A stretch of 64,000 nt of DNA from Rhinopomastus cyanomelas (taxonomy: Eukaryota; Chordata; Aves; Bucerotiformes; Rhinopomastidae): assembly GCA_013400115.1 (NCBI GenBank), contig VXBP01004084.1, positions 703,431 through 767,430 of the forward strand, read 5' to 3'. The position numbers were made by a program, and so were the translations under genes. How positions within the stretch are numbered: the stretch's first letter is position 1; every line of letters begins with the position of its first letter. Below the pieces are notes generated by a model. It made no database searches, had not been told where the DNA came from, and worked only from the letters and a program-made list of their open reading frames with translations. Below are positions 1 through 13,258 of this stretch, piece after piece.

Positions 1-1719
1 TGGAAATTTGAACACTTGAAGAACAAGGGTTGCACATTTTCTATTTTTCATTTTTGGCACACTCTGTTCGCTCCAATTTACTGCTCATGTGTTTGGACAC
101 GGATCCAACCGTCTCCTGTATCCAAGGATAATGACCTTCCACTGCAGTGATTTAGTAAACCTCAACTCCGAGCAGCCACTCAATCAGTGATGGGCTAATC
201 CCTTAATGGCCATTTGTGTCTTTCCAATGCAGCCTGAAGAGTTCTGCAACGCTCGGGTTCTGCTGCACGGAACTGCGTGCACTTCTTCCACCCTTGCTAT
301 CTTATCAGGTAGCTAATTCCCACAAATGATCACGCAGTTTCAAGTCTGAGATGAAATTGCAATTGAATCATAAATTTGTCACTCTCCAGACAGCTGCTAA
401 GTCAGTAAAATCTTGATCAAGTGGGGATTAGTCACTGGACTGAACAATTAAGACCTGTGAGTGCATCTGGCCCACTCTTAGAGACATGTTTATTGATAAA
501 AAAAATAGTTTATGTAGAGGTTTAAAATGTTATTAACTCTGAAGTGGGGCATAATCCTTTAGCTAGTGTATTGTGACACATAACTAACTATCCCACTAAC
601 GTCTTGTTCTACTCAATCGACTATTAAAACAGAATTAATCCTTTGAAATCATGACAACTGTGAGCCTCCAAAAATTACCAGAGCAGAGGCTGTTTACAAA
701 AACTGTTTGGTCCCATGGCTTTGTTTTAATCTGTAAAGGGAACCAGCCTTTGAGATCATCGCCTAGTCATGCCTTCATTACAAGGTTCATACACGTTAAG
801 CAACGCGTTTCCTACACGAGAAAAATATGTTTCCTGTGGAGACCTGACATACAGGCACACTTCTGACCCTAATCTGAAAAAAACTTGAGGCACACTGTTT
901 TGCACTGCTCGGTACATCATGGAAAGGAATAAAGGAGATAAGCACTTCCGCCAAGTTAGTGACCCTCTCCCTCCAAAGTTTCTCTGGTGGAGATTTCTCC
1001 CATTGTATCCACGTTTCACCGCCATTTATTTTTTGTTTGCTTTTTGCAGGAAACAGTAGATCTCTCAAATGTGAAATGTCGCTGTTCCAAGGCTGTTTGT
1101 CCCCTCTCTATTTTGAACATCAAAAGAGTTTCTTAGGAGTAGGGATCAATTGAGATCTGGCTACATATATTGTTCTTCACCTGTGGAGTTCTGTTATGCT
1201 GAAGAACTGTGAAGAGCTCAGCACATTTCAGCCACGCCCTTAACAGCAGCGAGTTCTGCTCATCTTTGTTCTGACTGACACTTCAGCTAGTAAATTAAAA
1301 CTAGGTGATTTAAAGTCTAATGATACCATGAGTGCCTGCAGTCTTGTTACCTGACAGATTCAGTGCCCACCAGGTCTGCAGTAGCTTATCACTGACCCAG
1401 CTCTTCTAGTGCCACCAGTATCAGTTTTGCTGATTTATCTGGTGTAACAAAAAGAACCCCAGCATTCCTGTATCGCAGATAAAGAAGTGATTTGCTTGAG
1501 TGATGGAAATCTCCATGTCGCACTTGCTTGTTGTGAAGATGATTCACTAGAACTGCACCAGACAAAGGAGAAAACTGGATGTGTGTTTTCTGTGGCCCAA
1601 ACACTCTCATTCCGTAGCACTGAGTACAGGATGTCTTTTTTTTTTATACTTTAAAGAATTAATTTTAAAGGTGCAGGAGCTGACCATCTCCACGTCAAGT
1701 AAAACAAGATGACGGGGTA
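1..1719. other. Intergenic, nothing recognised
   Basis: A/T-rich sequence with only short ORFs (at most 90 codons) and no recognisable product, RNA gene or clear repeat, apart from a T-run near 1636-1645. Confidence 0.6.
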
Positions 1720-3705
1720 AGAGACAAGCCTAGCAGAACAGAGAGCTTTGGCTGGAACTCAGGAGTAAGAGGAGAGTTTATAGGCTCTGGAAGAGGGGGA
1801 AGGTAACTTACGAGGACTACGATCACTCAGTGAAGCTGTGTAGGCCAACAAGGACTAAAATTGACCCCAGTGGTAAAGGATAACAAAAAAAGTACATTTT
1901 ATAAGGACATGAACAGTAAGAGAAGGGGTAGGGATTATCTTCACATGTTGTTAGATGCAGAAGGGCACACAATGACCAAGGATCAAAAGAAAGCTGAGGT
2001 GCTTAATGCCTTCTTTGCCCCAGTCTTTAATAGTGAGACTATTAGTTCCCTGGGCACCCAGCCCCCTGAGCTGGAAGATAGGGATAGGAAACAGAACAGG
2101 CCCTTCATAATCCAGGAGAAAATTGTTTTGAGCCTCCTTCATGAGCTGAACACTCAGAAATCTATGGGGCCAGATGGATTACACCCCAGAGTACTGAGGA
2201 AGCTGGCAGATGTGGCTGCCAAGACGCTCTCCATAATCTTTCAACAGTCTTGGTAACCGGGGTTGTCATGATGGACTGGAGGCTGGCAGATATGACATCC
2301 ATCTTCAAGAAGGGCTGGAAAGAGGATCCTGGCAACTACAGGCCTGTCAGTCTCACCTCATTGCCAAGGAAGGTTATGGAACACATCATCTCCAGAGCCA
2401 TCATGGAGCAATTAAAGGTCAACCAGGTGATCAGGCCCAATCAGTAGTGGGTTTATTAGAGGCAGATCCTGCTTGACAAACCTAATCTTATTCTATGATA
2501 AGGTGACCTGCTTAGAGGATCCTCAAGGGAAAGCCTGTCGATGTAGTCTATCTGGGCTTCAGGAAGGCCTCTGGCACTGTCCCCCACAACATCCTCATCA
2601 ATAAGCTGGCTGCCCTGGCTTGGACAGGCAGGTACTCTGCTGGGTGGAACACTGGCTGGACGGCCGGGCCCAGAGAGTTGTGGTCAATGGAGTTAAATCC
2701 TCCTGGATGCCAGTCATGAGTGGTGTCCCCCAGGGCTCAGTGCTGGGGCCGCTCCTGTTCAACATCTTCATCAATGGTCTTGAGGGGGAGATTGAGTGCA
2801 CCCTCAGTAATTTTGCAGGTGACACCAAGCTGGGAGGGAGTGTCAATGTGCTGGAGGGTAGTGAGGCTGTTCAGAGGGACCTTGACAGACTGCGTCCATG
2901 GGCTGAGGAGAACTGTCTGGGTCTCAACAGAGCCAAGTGTTGGGTCCTGCACTTTGGCCACAACAACCCCCTGCAACGCTACAGGCTGGGGGCAGTGCGG
3001 CTGGAAAGCAGTCTGGCAGAAAAGGACCTGGGGGGTTCTAACTGACAGGTGGCTGAATATGAGCCAGCAGTGTGCCCAGGTGGCCAAGAAGGCCAATGGC
3101 ATCCTGTTCTGTATTAGAAACTGTGTGTCCAGCAAGAGCAGAGAGGTGATTGTTCCCCTGTACTCAGCACAGGTGAGGCCGCATCTTGAGTACTGCGTCG
3201 AGTTTTGAGCACCTCAGTCCAAGGGACATATTGAGGTGCTGGAGCAAGTGCAGAGGAGGGCAGAGAAGCTGGTGAAGGGCCCGGAGAATAAATCTTATGA
3301 GGACAGGTTGAGACAGTTGGAGCTGTTTAGCTTGAGGAAGAGGAGGCTAAGGCGAGACCTCATTGCTCTCTGCAATTATCTGAAAGGATGTTGTAAAGAT
3401 GTCGGTGCTGGTCTCTTCTCACAGGTAATTAGTGACAGAACCAGAGGGAAGGGCTTCAAGCTTCAACAGGGTAGGTTTAGATTGGACATCAGAAAAGAAT
3501 TCTTCACGGAGAGGGTGGTCAGGCACTGGATTCGGCTGCCCAGGGTGGTGGTTGAGTCATCATCCCTGGATGAGTTTAAAAGTCACTTAGATGTAGTGTT
3601 GGGGGATCTGGTTTAGGAGTGAACTTGTAGAGTAGGATTGATGGTTGGACTCAATGATCCCAAAGGTCTTTTCCAACCAGAATGATTCTATGACTCCATG
3701 ACTGG
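1720..3705 (+). mobile_element. CR1 LINE, 5'-truncated, dead ORF2 (reverse transcriptase)
   Basis: About 2 kb of CR1 ORF2 in plus orientation. Successive frames encode recognisable pieces: the pre-RT linker and KAEVLNAFFAPVF with KSMGPDGLHPRVLRKLAD (1861-2256), the RT fingers ADMTSIFKKGWKEDPGNYRP (2250-2447), GVPQGSVLGPLLFNIFIN (2620-3045), then the C-terminal REVIVPLYSAQVRPHLEYC and DRTRGKGFKL blocks (3050-3616). At least four frame breaks or stops interrupt it, and the catalytic FADD motif reads FAGD (2812-2823), so it cannot be active. The 3' end carries GGTCTTTTCCAACCAGAATG and ATTCTATG at about 3664-3692. The exact 5' limit is uncertain. Confidence 0.93.
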
Positions 3706-6700
3706 TGCAGACCTTCAATATTAAAGTGTAGAAATTGAACCAAATATGCTTGAAAATGTTATCAAGGAACAGTTTAATCAGGCAGATCCTTTTGTCTGTG
3801 GCATAAATATCACCTGGATATAGCACCAGGATATGCTGGAAAACTTCAAATTTGAATCTTCTATCTGTCCTCTGTTTTTTGAGCAGAGAAGCTCAGGAGA
3901 CTCCCAGCCGCCTCACAGACCTAATGTTCTGCAGCTCAAGAAGGCCTCAAGCTCTGATTTCAAAGGCTCTCTTGTTGTGTTTCCCAAGGTAACTTTGGAA
4001 GAAACCCTGCTCAGTTCATACCCACTTACAGGTTACAGAGTGCAAGAGAGAGTGTTCCCATTGCTGTGTTGTCAAAGGCGACAGTGCGCAGAGTCCCTTG
4101 GGCCTGCTCCTCCTTTGGGCTCTGCTCAGCACGGCATCAACATTGATGGTCAGTTCAGTGGGTCTTTGAGGCTGGGACACTTACACCTGCTGAAGCTGGA
4201 ATGTTTTAACTCATATTTACTGTGGCAAATTCTCCCCCAGCATCACACCCCATGTTCCTTGTCAAATCACAGCTAAAGGGCCTCTTGCTCAAGTTGCACA
4301 GACCAAACTCTTCTGCGGACCAGGTAGGATTGGGGTGACCCACTTAATGGATCAGGCAGAGCACCCCCATCACTAGCCAGTGTTGCTCAGAATTGTAATT
4401 TTCTAAATACTCCAAAATTCTGCTCTCACGGATCACAGTCCCTCCGTTTTGCCTTTGCCTGTGGCTGATTAGCACAAACTACATTTCATGCCAGTCAGCT
4501 TAAGCAATCTGCATGGAAACACAGCGTTTCCACCAGAAGGCAAAATTGTTTTCATGAGTTACTGACGTTTTCAGAAAGGGCCAGAACTCTAAATGCACTG
4601 GTGCCGAAGAGAATTTTTGAAAGTCAGTCACAACAGTCTTCAATTTAAAAGATCAATTGAAAAATCCAGATGCGTTCCTTAAGATTATTAATTTTCCTGA
4701 GTTCAGTTCATGTCTGAATAAAAACACTTTAAATGTAGAACAACAACCCTGCCTTTAAAGACGGAGCGCTGCAAAAAGAGCCAGGAATGAAGTGAGCTAC
4801 TTCCAGCACGTGGCCAAGTCAAACAACACGCATCGACAGAATTCCCCTGACCGAAAACAGTGTTATACAGCTCATGACTATTCACTGCTTTGCTCCTAAA
4901 GCCTGTGTGTGCTTTGAGCCAGTTACTTCAACTGGGTCTCAAGATCAGCTCACCATTGTCTTCTAACATAACATTCTCACTCCAGGCAGGGAAAGGAAGT
5001 TAAAGAAGTCTGACAAACCACAACACTAAACCTGCCCTGGTTTCCCTGTCACTTGAACGACGTGACGCACTGAACACGATGCCAATACACAGACCTCCCT
5101 GCAGCCTTGCTGTCACAGTGGCAGAACATCCACAGTCTGCACACCCGCGTGCAGCAACCGGGATACCACATTTGGAACAGTCAGTGGGATTTAAACCTAA
5201 CCCAGCAATTCTGGACCGAGTAGATCTCTTTCTCGTGCTGACTTTGGGAACGTGGGGCCTTTCTAAGGCTAAGATTGCAGATTGAGCAGAGGCTCAGACT
5301 ATTAGAAGTGAATTACATTACACTATAGTTATTAACAAGGGAGATTCATGTTTTAACTGGCTGGTCTCAGAATCCATAGTAAATTGTGAAATTCAGAGTA
5401 TTTAGCAATTTTTGGTTCCCTGTAGTACCCAGTTTCCAATACCATCAGAAATTACATTGCGTAAGTCCCTATTAAACAAAATGCTTCAAGTTATAAACCC
5501 TGAAAAGAAGCAGAACATGTTTTGCTAAAGCCATCCCCCCAGAACTGGTTTGGCTCAATCCAATCATTTGTCTGATTCTGCGTATCTAGCCCATAAGAAA
5601 TGTTTTTTAGTCCAATGACATCAGACAAAATCGTCCAGCTTCTAGTGACCGCATTCTATACATGCAGCCACAGAGCCTGAGAACCATAGACTGGGAGGGC
5701 TGGAAGAACAACCTGTCACCTGCCCTCAGGCTGCAAATCTAGGACTCTCCAGTTTGGATCTGAAGCACTGTAGTAAACTCCTGAAGCAGAAAATCCATGG
5801 ACACTGCCTGGTTTGGGCCATGTAGCTAAGATACAGGCTCTGCCACTGGGGCAGGAGCATTTCCTTACCGGTGCACCCGTTACCTTTTGCCTTTATTGAT
5901 TTCCTAAGGCAGTATCTTGAGTCTTTGATTCCGCTTCAGGGGGAAAAACCCAGAAGATTCCGAAAGACCTAACTATGAGATGTCGAGAACTAAAGGGTTA
6001 AAAAGACCCAGTGGTGGGCAGCCATCAAGCAGCAGAGAGTAGCAAACATGCTGGACACAGGTGATAAAAGGTGATAAGAGAAACGACAAAACCGAGAAAA
6101 TAAAGAGCACTGCTCTAGAGATTTATAGATCAGCTAAAGCGGAGCAAAATAAATGATAACAAACTCTGATAGAAAAGAAACGGGGCATCAGCCACATAAA
6201 CACGCAGAGGACTTCAATGCTTCTGTATGGTCCTACGACACTGCTTTGTTTACACCAGCATTGACCTTTTGCTCCCAAAGAAGTTTATTAACCATCTCAG
6301 TCTTTCTTTGTGTTGCTTTACTCATCAAGAGAAAGTTGCACAGGGTTGATTCTGATGAATGGCTTTTTCAGAAAGTCAAGTTATCCTTGACTAGATGCAG
6401 ATGGCCTAGTAAAAAATGAATGCTGCCAGCAGACATTGTCTTTATCAGTAGTAAAAGTTCAGCAGGGACTAGACTTCCTCATCTCTGGCCAGAGAAACCC
6501 AGCCTTCTGTTTCAGCACCATATCACATATTGTCCTAATGAATTCTTGTAACACACTGCAGCCCAGATAAATGTGCTTATATTAATGTTTTTTGGCAGTC
6601 TGGAGCATGGTACAGAATTGACACAAGGGTTTGGATTCTGCCTGCAGCAGACGCTAGGAATTTATGCAGCTCAGAAATACTAAACTGCTGTGAGGCTCTT

Positions 6701-8112
6701 TGTCCTGTGTGATGACCCTCACTCTTGCAAACTGCAGATCATCCCTTCCCGACTGGCCTCGAAATGGGGAAGCCCAGAGCAAGCCACGCTGAAGCCCTGC
6801 AGCTTGGAGTGGAGTGGAGCAGCAGCTCAGTCACCGGTGGGTTTCATTCATCCCACACCAGTACCAAAACCGATTTGAGATTTACAGTTCAGCTGGCCCC
6901 GTGGATGCTCACCAGGCGACACAAAGAATGCTTCAAAACATCCTGTGATGGGCAAAAGCACCTCCCTCTCCTTGACTCTCTCTTAACTCTTCCTTCTAAT
7001 AACAGAAACACCCGATTCCACACTCGGAGGTAACTAGCAGTACGCAACTCACAGCACACCTCTCTTCAAAGCGTGAAGCACCGTCCTAGACAGACAAAAG
7101 GACAGCAAGAGCTTGGCCTTTGAAGAAGGCCCCAGGCAACCAGATGTTATGAACTCTGTCACTCTCAAGGTGTGCCCACATCGCCTTGGGTAAATGCTGC
7201 AATTACAATGGCAACACAGTCCCATGCTGGGGCTACTGAGCTGCATTTTGGGTGGCATTGCACGGCTGCCTTACCTCTGGCTGCTGCTTTGTACGATTTG
7301 TATTTGGTGGCTGCCAGTTCAGAGATTCCTGAAGCAGCAGCTGCAGTGGGCAGTTTGGCTTCCCAGAAAAGAGGCTGTCCTGAACGGAAGAGAAACCGCC
7401 AAGCCGAGCCGTCTAGCGGCTCAGAGTGCAGTAGCTCTGCGGTTCTAAACAGCTCTGTGTTGGCCGGGCTGGAGTCCTTGTGCTCAGTAGATAAGCCCAT
7501 CTTTGTCTGGCTTTGTGATGCACCACTAACATACAACCAAACGGACAGCTCACCCCAAAAACCTCGCCGGTTCAGCTAGAAATGAGAGAGACCTTCCTGG
7601 GAAGCAACATTAAGCAGATGTGATTGTCGTACAAGCAGAGCACGTACACAAGGACACGCCATTTCCCAAGAAACTCCAGGGCAGGGTTTTCTCTGGGCAG
7701 TGAGGTGACTCCTTTTTTCTTGTAGTTATGTTTTTCTGCATTTCATTGACGTGGATGGGAGTTCTGGGCCGTGACTCAGATGAGGATGGGCATAAAAAGA
7801 AACAGCCTGAGAACCAATGCACTTGTGTTTCTCTCCCGCACCTCCATGCTGAGGCGTCCCAGCGCCCTGCGGTTTTTTATTATCCCCTTGCATCGAAGGG
7901 GTGGAACAGGGATGCTAGGGAAAGGCAACTCAGTTGAGTGATATGAGATTTATCTGGTCATTCAAGGCAGGGTGATCAGCCAGGTCTTTCTGTTATTGCC
8001 CAGTGTATAATTGCAGATTAATATCTTGGTTCTGCCACAGCTCATCAGAAGATGACAAGTCTGCTTCACATAAAAAATAGGGATGCTATTAAATTATATT
8101 TATTAATACCTA
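3706..8112. other. Intergenic, no gene recognised
   Basis: Only short ORFs (at most about 147 codons, at 3833-4276) without recognisable similarity. A pair of GGTGATAA repeats lies near 6060-6078. A weak CR1-like phrase near 5690 was not accepted. Confidence 0.55.
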
Positions 8113-8961
8113 TTGAGTAGGAATTTAGTCGTCAGGAACAGAAAAACCCTGCCTAGGACTATATTTTCTCATTCAAGATTTTCAGTGCCTTTAAACTCAT
8201 CTTCTAAAGCCTTATCTGTGGCTTGCAACTCGCCTGGGGCAGTCTTCCCACTGCTCAGTGTTCCTACAGCACTCAGCACATGTCCATGCGATGTTTGTCA
8301 CCCAGAAGACGATGATCTTTCTCTACATCATCTCTGCTCATCACCCTTTGAAGTGTCAAAGGAAAGCTTTTTTAGCGGCAGAAGCTGGCGATTGTGCTTG
8401 GATTTAGGAAACTGCACTTCAGTGGTTTTAAAGGCCACGGTTCCCTCACCACCAAGAATGAAACTAAGGGCTCTTGTTTCCCTCATCGCCATCACTGCGC
8501 AACCTTCCTGTGCTGGTGGACTCACAGCTGCTTGTCAGTGCCTGGCACTGGTAACTCGCAAGGTGGCCTTGTGCCTGGGTAGAAGTTCTTCAAAGTTCTG
8601 CCTTTTAGCGAGTCGGCCAGGGCACGTGGCTAGTGAAGCCCAGGGCAGCGTTTGGGGTGAGTGCGCTGAGAGCACATCCACTGCTCTGCCAGGCTCATCT
8701 CCCCTTCAAACCACCCTGGCAGTTTCCCTTCATCCCTCACAGGTCGCTGCTGACGGCCCTGGTAAGTCTCCCCCAGACGCCAAAAGCCGCTCTGCTCCTC
8801 TGGTGCTCAGAGCATTCTCCGAGGCGATTGGCCCACCGTGTCTGTCCTCTGGGTTTATCTCAGCTCTACCCCCAGTTTTGTCACTGTATCCTTCAATCCC
8901 CTCTCTCCCCATAAAAGTGTCTAGCTGTCTCTTAAACTCACTTTACCATTTGCTTCTTTGA
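8113..8961 (+). other. 282-codon open frame, unrecognised
   Basis: Uninterrupted plus-strand frame beginning with TTG (no ATG at the start). The translation is Ser/Leu/Pro/Cys-rich with no motif I recognise, no splice context, and its 3' part overlaps an apparent old interspersed repeat. Probably chance or repeat-derived rather than a gene. Confidence 0.25.
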
Positions 8962-9005
8962 CCTCACTTGGCAACTTATCCTTGTGTTTATTATTTGAGG
9001 TGGAA
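8890..9005 (-). mobile_element. Ancient CR1/L3-like repeat remnant
   Basis: AGCTGTCTCTTAAACTCAC and CCTCACTTGGCAACTTATCC resemble the same old amniote repeat family as the copy at 22597-22905 (shared GTCTCTTAAAC). Ends uncertain. Confidence 0.35.
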
Positions 9006-9285
9006 TAGTTCTGGCCACATTCCTGGTTTTACTCTTAATTGTCTAATTTTTAGAATGGTGTCAGTGGGGTTGGGATCTGGGTTTGGGCTTTTTCTAACTC
9101 ATCACTCTTGTGACCAGGTCTTCAATTTCATTAGGCCCCTTCGAGTCGTCAGGGCTTCCAATAACTACAAGAATCCTAATGACTGTTTTATTGGATCTTC
9201 CCAAATATTGCAGCTGGGCTTTCTTGTCCATTAGGGCCACTCCAAACTGCACACACCAGCCTTGATTACTTTTTTGTTAATTGGA

Positions 9286-9318
9286 TGGGAAGGAGGGAAG
9301 GAGGGAGGGAAAGAGGAT
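9286..9318. repeat. (GGGA)n-rich simple repeat
   Basis: Purine tract of GGGAAGGAGGGA units. Confidence 0.85.
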
Positions 9319-11944
9319 TTTTGCCCAAGCAAAGGGGAGTTCCCTGACTAAACAGCGGAATAATTCTCCCTGCCTGTACTCGCCCCAAGTGAAAGGTACA
9401 AACAGGGCTCAAGTAGTAGAACATTTCCATGTTGTCTGGCAGCTGCCTTCGTGTACCCACCTCGTGCCAGCTCCAGGCAGCTCTGAGGTGTGGGGCTGCA
9501 GGTGCCTTCTCAAAGCCTCTCGATCCACTCAAGTGTCTTGCTGGGTGTTGAACAAGATGCTGGAAGCAGCTGCTCACCACAGTGCCGCCAGGTCACATAG
9601 TTGATGGGAAAAGATGCATGTGATAGGGTTCTCTCAGAGCCTGTCTGGGGAAAGGGAAGGAGGATAAGCACCGGTTTGAGGCACCTACCTGCACCTTCAG
9701 GAACGGTTCCCAGCTGCTGTCAGGTTGGTTGGTGGAGCAGTGAAATGAATCCTACTGACATCCTGAAACAGATAGGCCCGGTTGAAGTGGCTGCTAAAAT
9801 GAAAAACTCACCTAACCTCTCCACAGAAAGAGAAGGAAAGAAGTAGTTCTTTGCAAGTCCCCCCATTCCCTTCGAGGAACTAGTGTGTGTCTGAAGGATG
9901 AGCTTCCCTTCCTCCAGGCTGGTCACCTAACTGCAGCAACACAGTATCTTTGTGCCTCCTGTGTGATCAGCACAGTCCGTACCCTGAAAGAACATGACCT
10001 GCAGCAGAAATAGAGCACGTGGTTATGGTCCAGGCACATCAGCTCTTGCGTTTTCCTAAAGCACAAGGGATGCTTTGCTGGATTCACCTACCTCCAAAAC
10101 ATTGGTGCAAGACAACCCTTGAGTCCCAGCTGCCACCTTCAGAGACAAAAGAGGTCCTGTTCCTGTCCCCACCCTCACGCTGAGGGCTCTGGAAGCTCCA
10201 GAGCAGGAATGTTGTGCCACCCACAGTTAGACATTGACCACCAGACAAAACAGCACTGGGCACTCTTTTCAGTTTAAGAACAGAGGGGAGAGGCACAAAA
10301 GATTTGCTCAATTAATCGTGGGATTGAAAATTTTCCAGAGAGCTAAGGATGCTTATAGGATATAATCGAGTGCAGCCCCCTCGTCCTTCATGCGGAGGTC
10401 AAGCTCACAGAGGTTTCTGCTTGCTGCAGAATGAGGAATTGCATGCGGCAGGAACCAGCATCCGGGGGCTGCTGCTGAGAAATTCATGTAGTGAAGCACT
10501 TCAGTAGAGGCAGCTTTAACCCTGCTGATAGAGTCCTGAGAACAGGGGAATGAAAGGCAGAGGCATAAAAAGACTGTGAAATAACTAGAAATAAAACAAC
10601 ATAAAAATCCCTCGAGCATTCCCCGTCGTCCCCGCCACGCTCGGCAAGCTGGGGGACGCAACAATCAGCACGGCAGCAATAAGAACTCGCATTGCAAAGG
10701 CAAAACCAAAGGGGCCAGCTCCGCCACCCGGCTCACATTTCATTTTCTGCAGCCACCTACTGTGACTACATGGCACCCCATGCGCCAAGCCGCAAACCGA
10801 GCGCCGCAGGTATTTACAGGTCGTGGGAAGCGTGGCCCCTGCTGCACCGCAGTTTGGGCTGTGTGTGACAACAGCTGTTTATTTATCTGTGTGTGACTTA
10901 CACGGGCACCGCTGGAGGCAGCTCCCTGTTTTGGGGGCAGCATGAGAACCAGACTGGTTCGGAGTTGCAGGGGAGCGGTGGGTGGGTCAGAGGCTGCCAT
11001 TACTGTGGTTGAGCTGTTCTCTCGGAAAGCAGGAGCCACTTTATTTTTTCGTTCTGTGCCGTTTTTCATCCACCGTTGGCTCCAGGTATTTGATGTTTGC
11101 CACACTTGTTAGGAGTTTCTCCAGAGAGATGCTGTCTTCTGGCAGCAAAAGATAAAGTTGACTGATATAAATGAGTCACAGGACCCCGGCAGTAATTAAC
11201 AGTGATGCAATACCCATGCGAAAAAGAGGACTTGAAGAATTAACTGTTGAGTTTTCCTGACGATGCAGCTGCACTTTAAGAGAGAAAGCTCAACCCATCA
11301 CAGCAGCCCATTGTGTACATTAGAGGGGAAAAAAGCCTGGCAAGACACATTAAAGATTTTCACTGAAGAGATACAAATATTTTGCAAGGTCAGAGGGTGT
11401 CGAGGCAGGCTGTACTTCCTTCCAAAGAAAAGCAGGCAGCATGACAAAGAAACAGTAAGATGTTTTTATCTTCATTTTCACACTTCATCATCTACGAAGG
11501 GCTGTCTTTTTCAACCTGCTGAACTGATTCAAGCCCCCCCAACTCCATGTTAACTTTTGCTTAAAAGTGCGTCTCTGACGCCCTAATCTCGGGAGTTCTC
11601 TGTGCCTGCAGGTCTGCGGAAGGCCAGCGCTGCTATTCGTACACGGGGCTCCTCTGCTCCGCAAAGCTCTTCCACAAACCTCGTGGGCCAAGGAAAGAGG
11701 CATCGTTTGGGAAGAAGACGAACGACCGAAGCTTTACAGCACAATATGAAACTTGACACTGTTCTCTGCTGCCAGTACGAATCCCAAGTGAGATGGATAA
11801 ATTGTGGTCAAGACCTGGACAGGTTAACTAGTGGTCATCAGTGCTGGTGGTACCTTTACACACACACACAAAAAGGATACTATTGGACGGGGCATTTGAA
11901 ATTTAATACCAGGCATGAAACAAGACATCTGTTGGACTCTCGGT
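9319..11944. other. 3' flank of WT1, no gene recognised
   Basis: Contains only short overlapping frames on both strands (up to 121 codons at 10740-11105). The block 11110-11500 is A/T-rich with forkhead-, GATA- and AP-1-like words (ATGAGTCA near 11172) and could be a downstream regulatory element, but nothing proves it. Confidence 0.5.
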
Positions 11945-11963
11945 TGTTTCTCTTTGAATGGGC

Positions 11964-11969
11964 TTTAAT
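11964..11969 (-). terminator. WT1: WT1 poly(A) signal ATTAAA
   Basis: Minus-strand CAATTAAAGCCCATTCAAAG, nearly the same as the human WT1 end (CAATTAAAGTCTATTCAAAAG as I recall it). No AATAAA occurs on this strand in the UTR before it. A GT-rich stretch lies downstream, near 11858-11871. Cleavage is expected at about 11945-11952. Confidence 0.85.
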
Positions 11970-12105
11970 TGAAAGCTCGGTGAAAAATGCAGGTTACATT
12001 CTTAGTGTTATCAAGAGTTTGGAACAGCAACGACAACAGGACAGCGATGCACCTAGTATTTATACACTTTCTAACTGTGGATGTCTAAGAGCAATACATT
12101 ATCAG

Positions 12106-12128
12106 ATATATATATATATATACACACA
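12106..12128. repeat. (TA)n-(CA)3 microsatellite in WT1 3' UTR
   Basis: Seventeen bases of alternating AT followed by CACACA on the plus strand; TGTGTATATATA in the mRNA sense. Confidence 0.93.
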
Positions 12129-13136
12129 ATTTCAAGCAATTAAAAGTAAATAATAAACCCCTCCTCCCAAAACCCTGAAACAATATATTTCCTTACACTA
12201 ATAACGTCTTTCTCACATATACTTGACAAAGAGTCTTTTTAAGTTACTTATCTTAAGAGTAATCTGTTAATGGAGATCCTGGACCAGCCCCATTAGAAGT
12301 TCAGTTTTAAGTTTATACAGCTTGCCAGCCACATAACCAGCGTGGCTTGTACATTGTAAACAAACCCCAATGTCTACAATGATCGCAGTTAGTTCTGTGT
12401 AAAGGAGACCTGTGCACCTCGTGGCGGAATAAATTTAAACCAATACATTAAAGAGAGAGTTAATGGCCACAAACTAAACAGTTTGGGGGGATCAATTATG
12501 TGATTATTTAAAGAACAAGTTAACTTAATGGTAAGATTCTTATTGTCTGTGCAGAGAGGCTCTGGTGGATCCAGCTTTAGCTGCTCTAGAAGTAATGTCC
12601 TTTAAAAAGGTTTGAATTGTAAAATTCAAAAGCAGAGCTTCCAAGTGTAAAATCTTGCCCATTGGTAGACCAAGTGTGACGTTTACCACAAGTATCCCAG
12701 GTGATTGTTCCAGCTCCTTCTGTGAGGATTAACTGTACCAGCAAGGGGAATCCTCAGCACGGGTGAAGTAAGTGGAAAACTTACCTCACCCACCGCACAA
12801 CCTAAAAAGGTACAATTGGTACCTAGAGAAGTTCCAGTGGAAATAAACCCAGAGAACTGGAGGCAGACATGAAAGGTGAAGCGCAGTGTACAGGAACCTT
12901 GACACCATGTCAATCTTGGTGCCTTTCCGCAAAGACACAGGCAAAATCTCTCGGACTCATGGAATAGGACCATGTGTAAATCCAAATGGAAGAGCAGAAT
13001 CCTACGGGTTAGTTAACTTGTGTCAAATGGGATGCAAAAGCAGCTGCAGCTTTCAGACAGAGGTGATCGAAGATGGCTGACAGAGTTTGCAGTAGCTCAG
13101 AACGTCCCATCTGCTTTACTCCCGTGTTTGAACTGC

Positions 13137-13258
13137 CTAAAGGGCCAACTGCAGCTTAGTCATGTTCCTCTGATGCATGTTGTGATGACGAACTAATTCA
13201 TCAGACCTGGCAAATTTTTTTTGACAGCTGGGCCACCGGCAACTGAAAGGCTTTTCAC
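13137..13258 (-). CDS. WT1: WT1 exon 10, zinc finger 4 and stop
   Basis: 122 coding bases: completes Ser (+KTS) or Gly (-KTS), then EKPFSCRWPSCQKKFARSDE, LVRHHNMHQRNM and TKLQLAL, with stop TAG at 13139-13137. Ligands C388, C393, H406 and H410. Acceptor GTTAACAG. Confidence 0.97.

Larger units (their letters stand above)
11945..13136 (-). other. WT1: WT1 3' UTR (about 1.2 kb)
   Basis: Several stretches match human WT1 3' UTR wording as I recall it: GGTCCAGGATCTCCA (near 12270-12285), AAGTAACTTA (near 12240), CAAGTATATGTGA (near 12217-12229), and TGTAACCTGCATTTTTCAC before the poly(A) signal. A (TA)n/(TG)n run at 12106-12128 sits where the human UTR has its GT repeat. The exact 3' end is inferred from the poly(A) signal. 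Confidence 0.85.

Noticed and set aside
5670..5760. Possible minus-strand CR1 tip (CATAGACTGGGAGGGCTGGA)
   Set aside because: Match is short and the following sequence does not continue like CR1.
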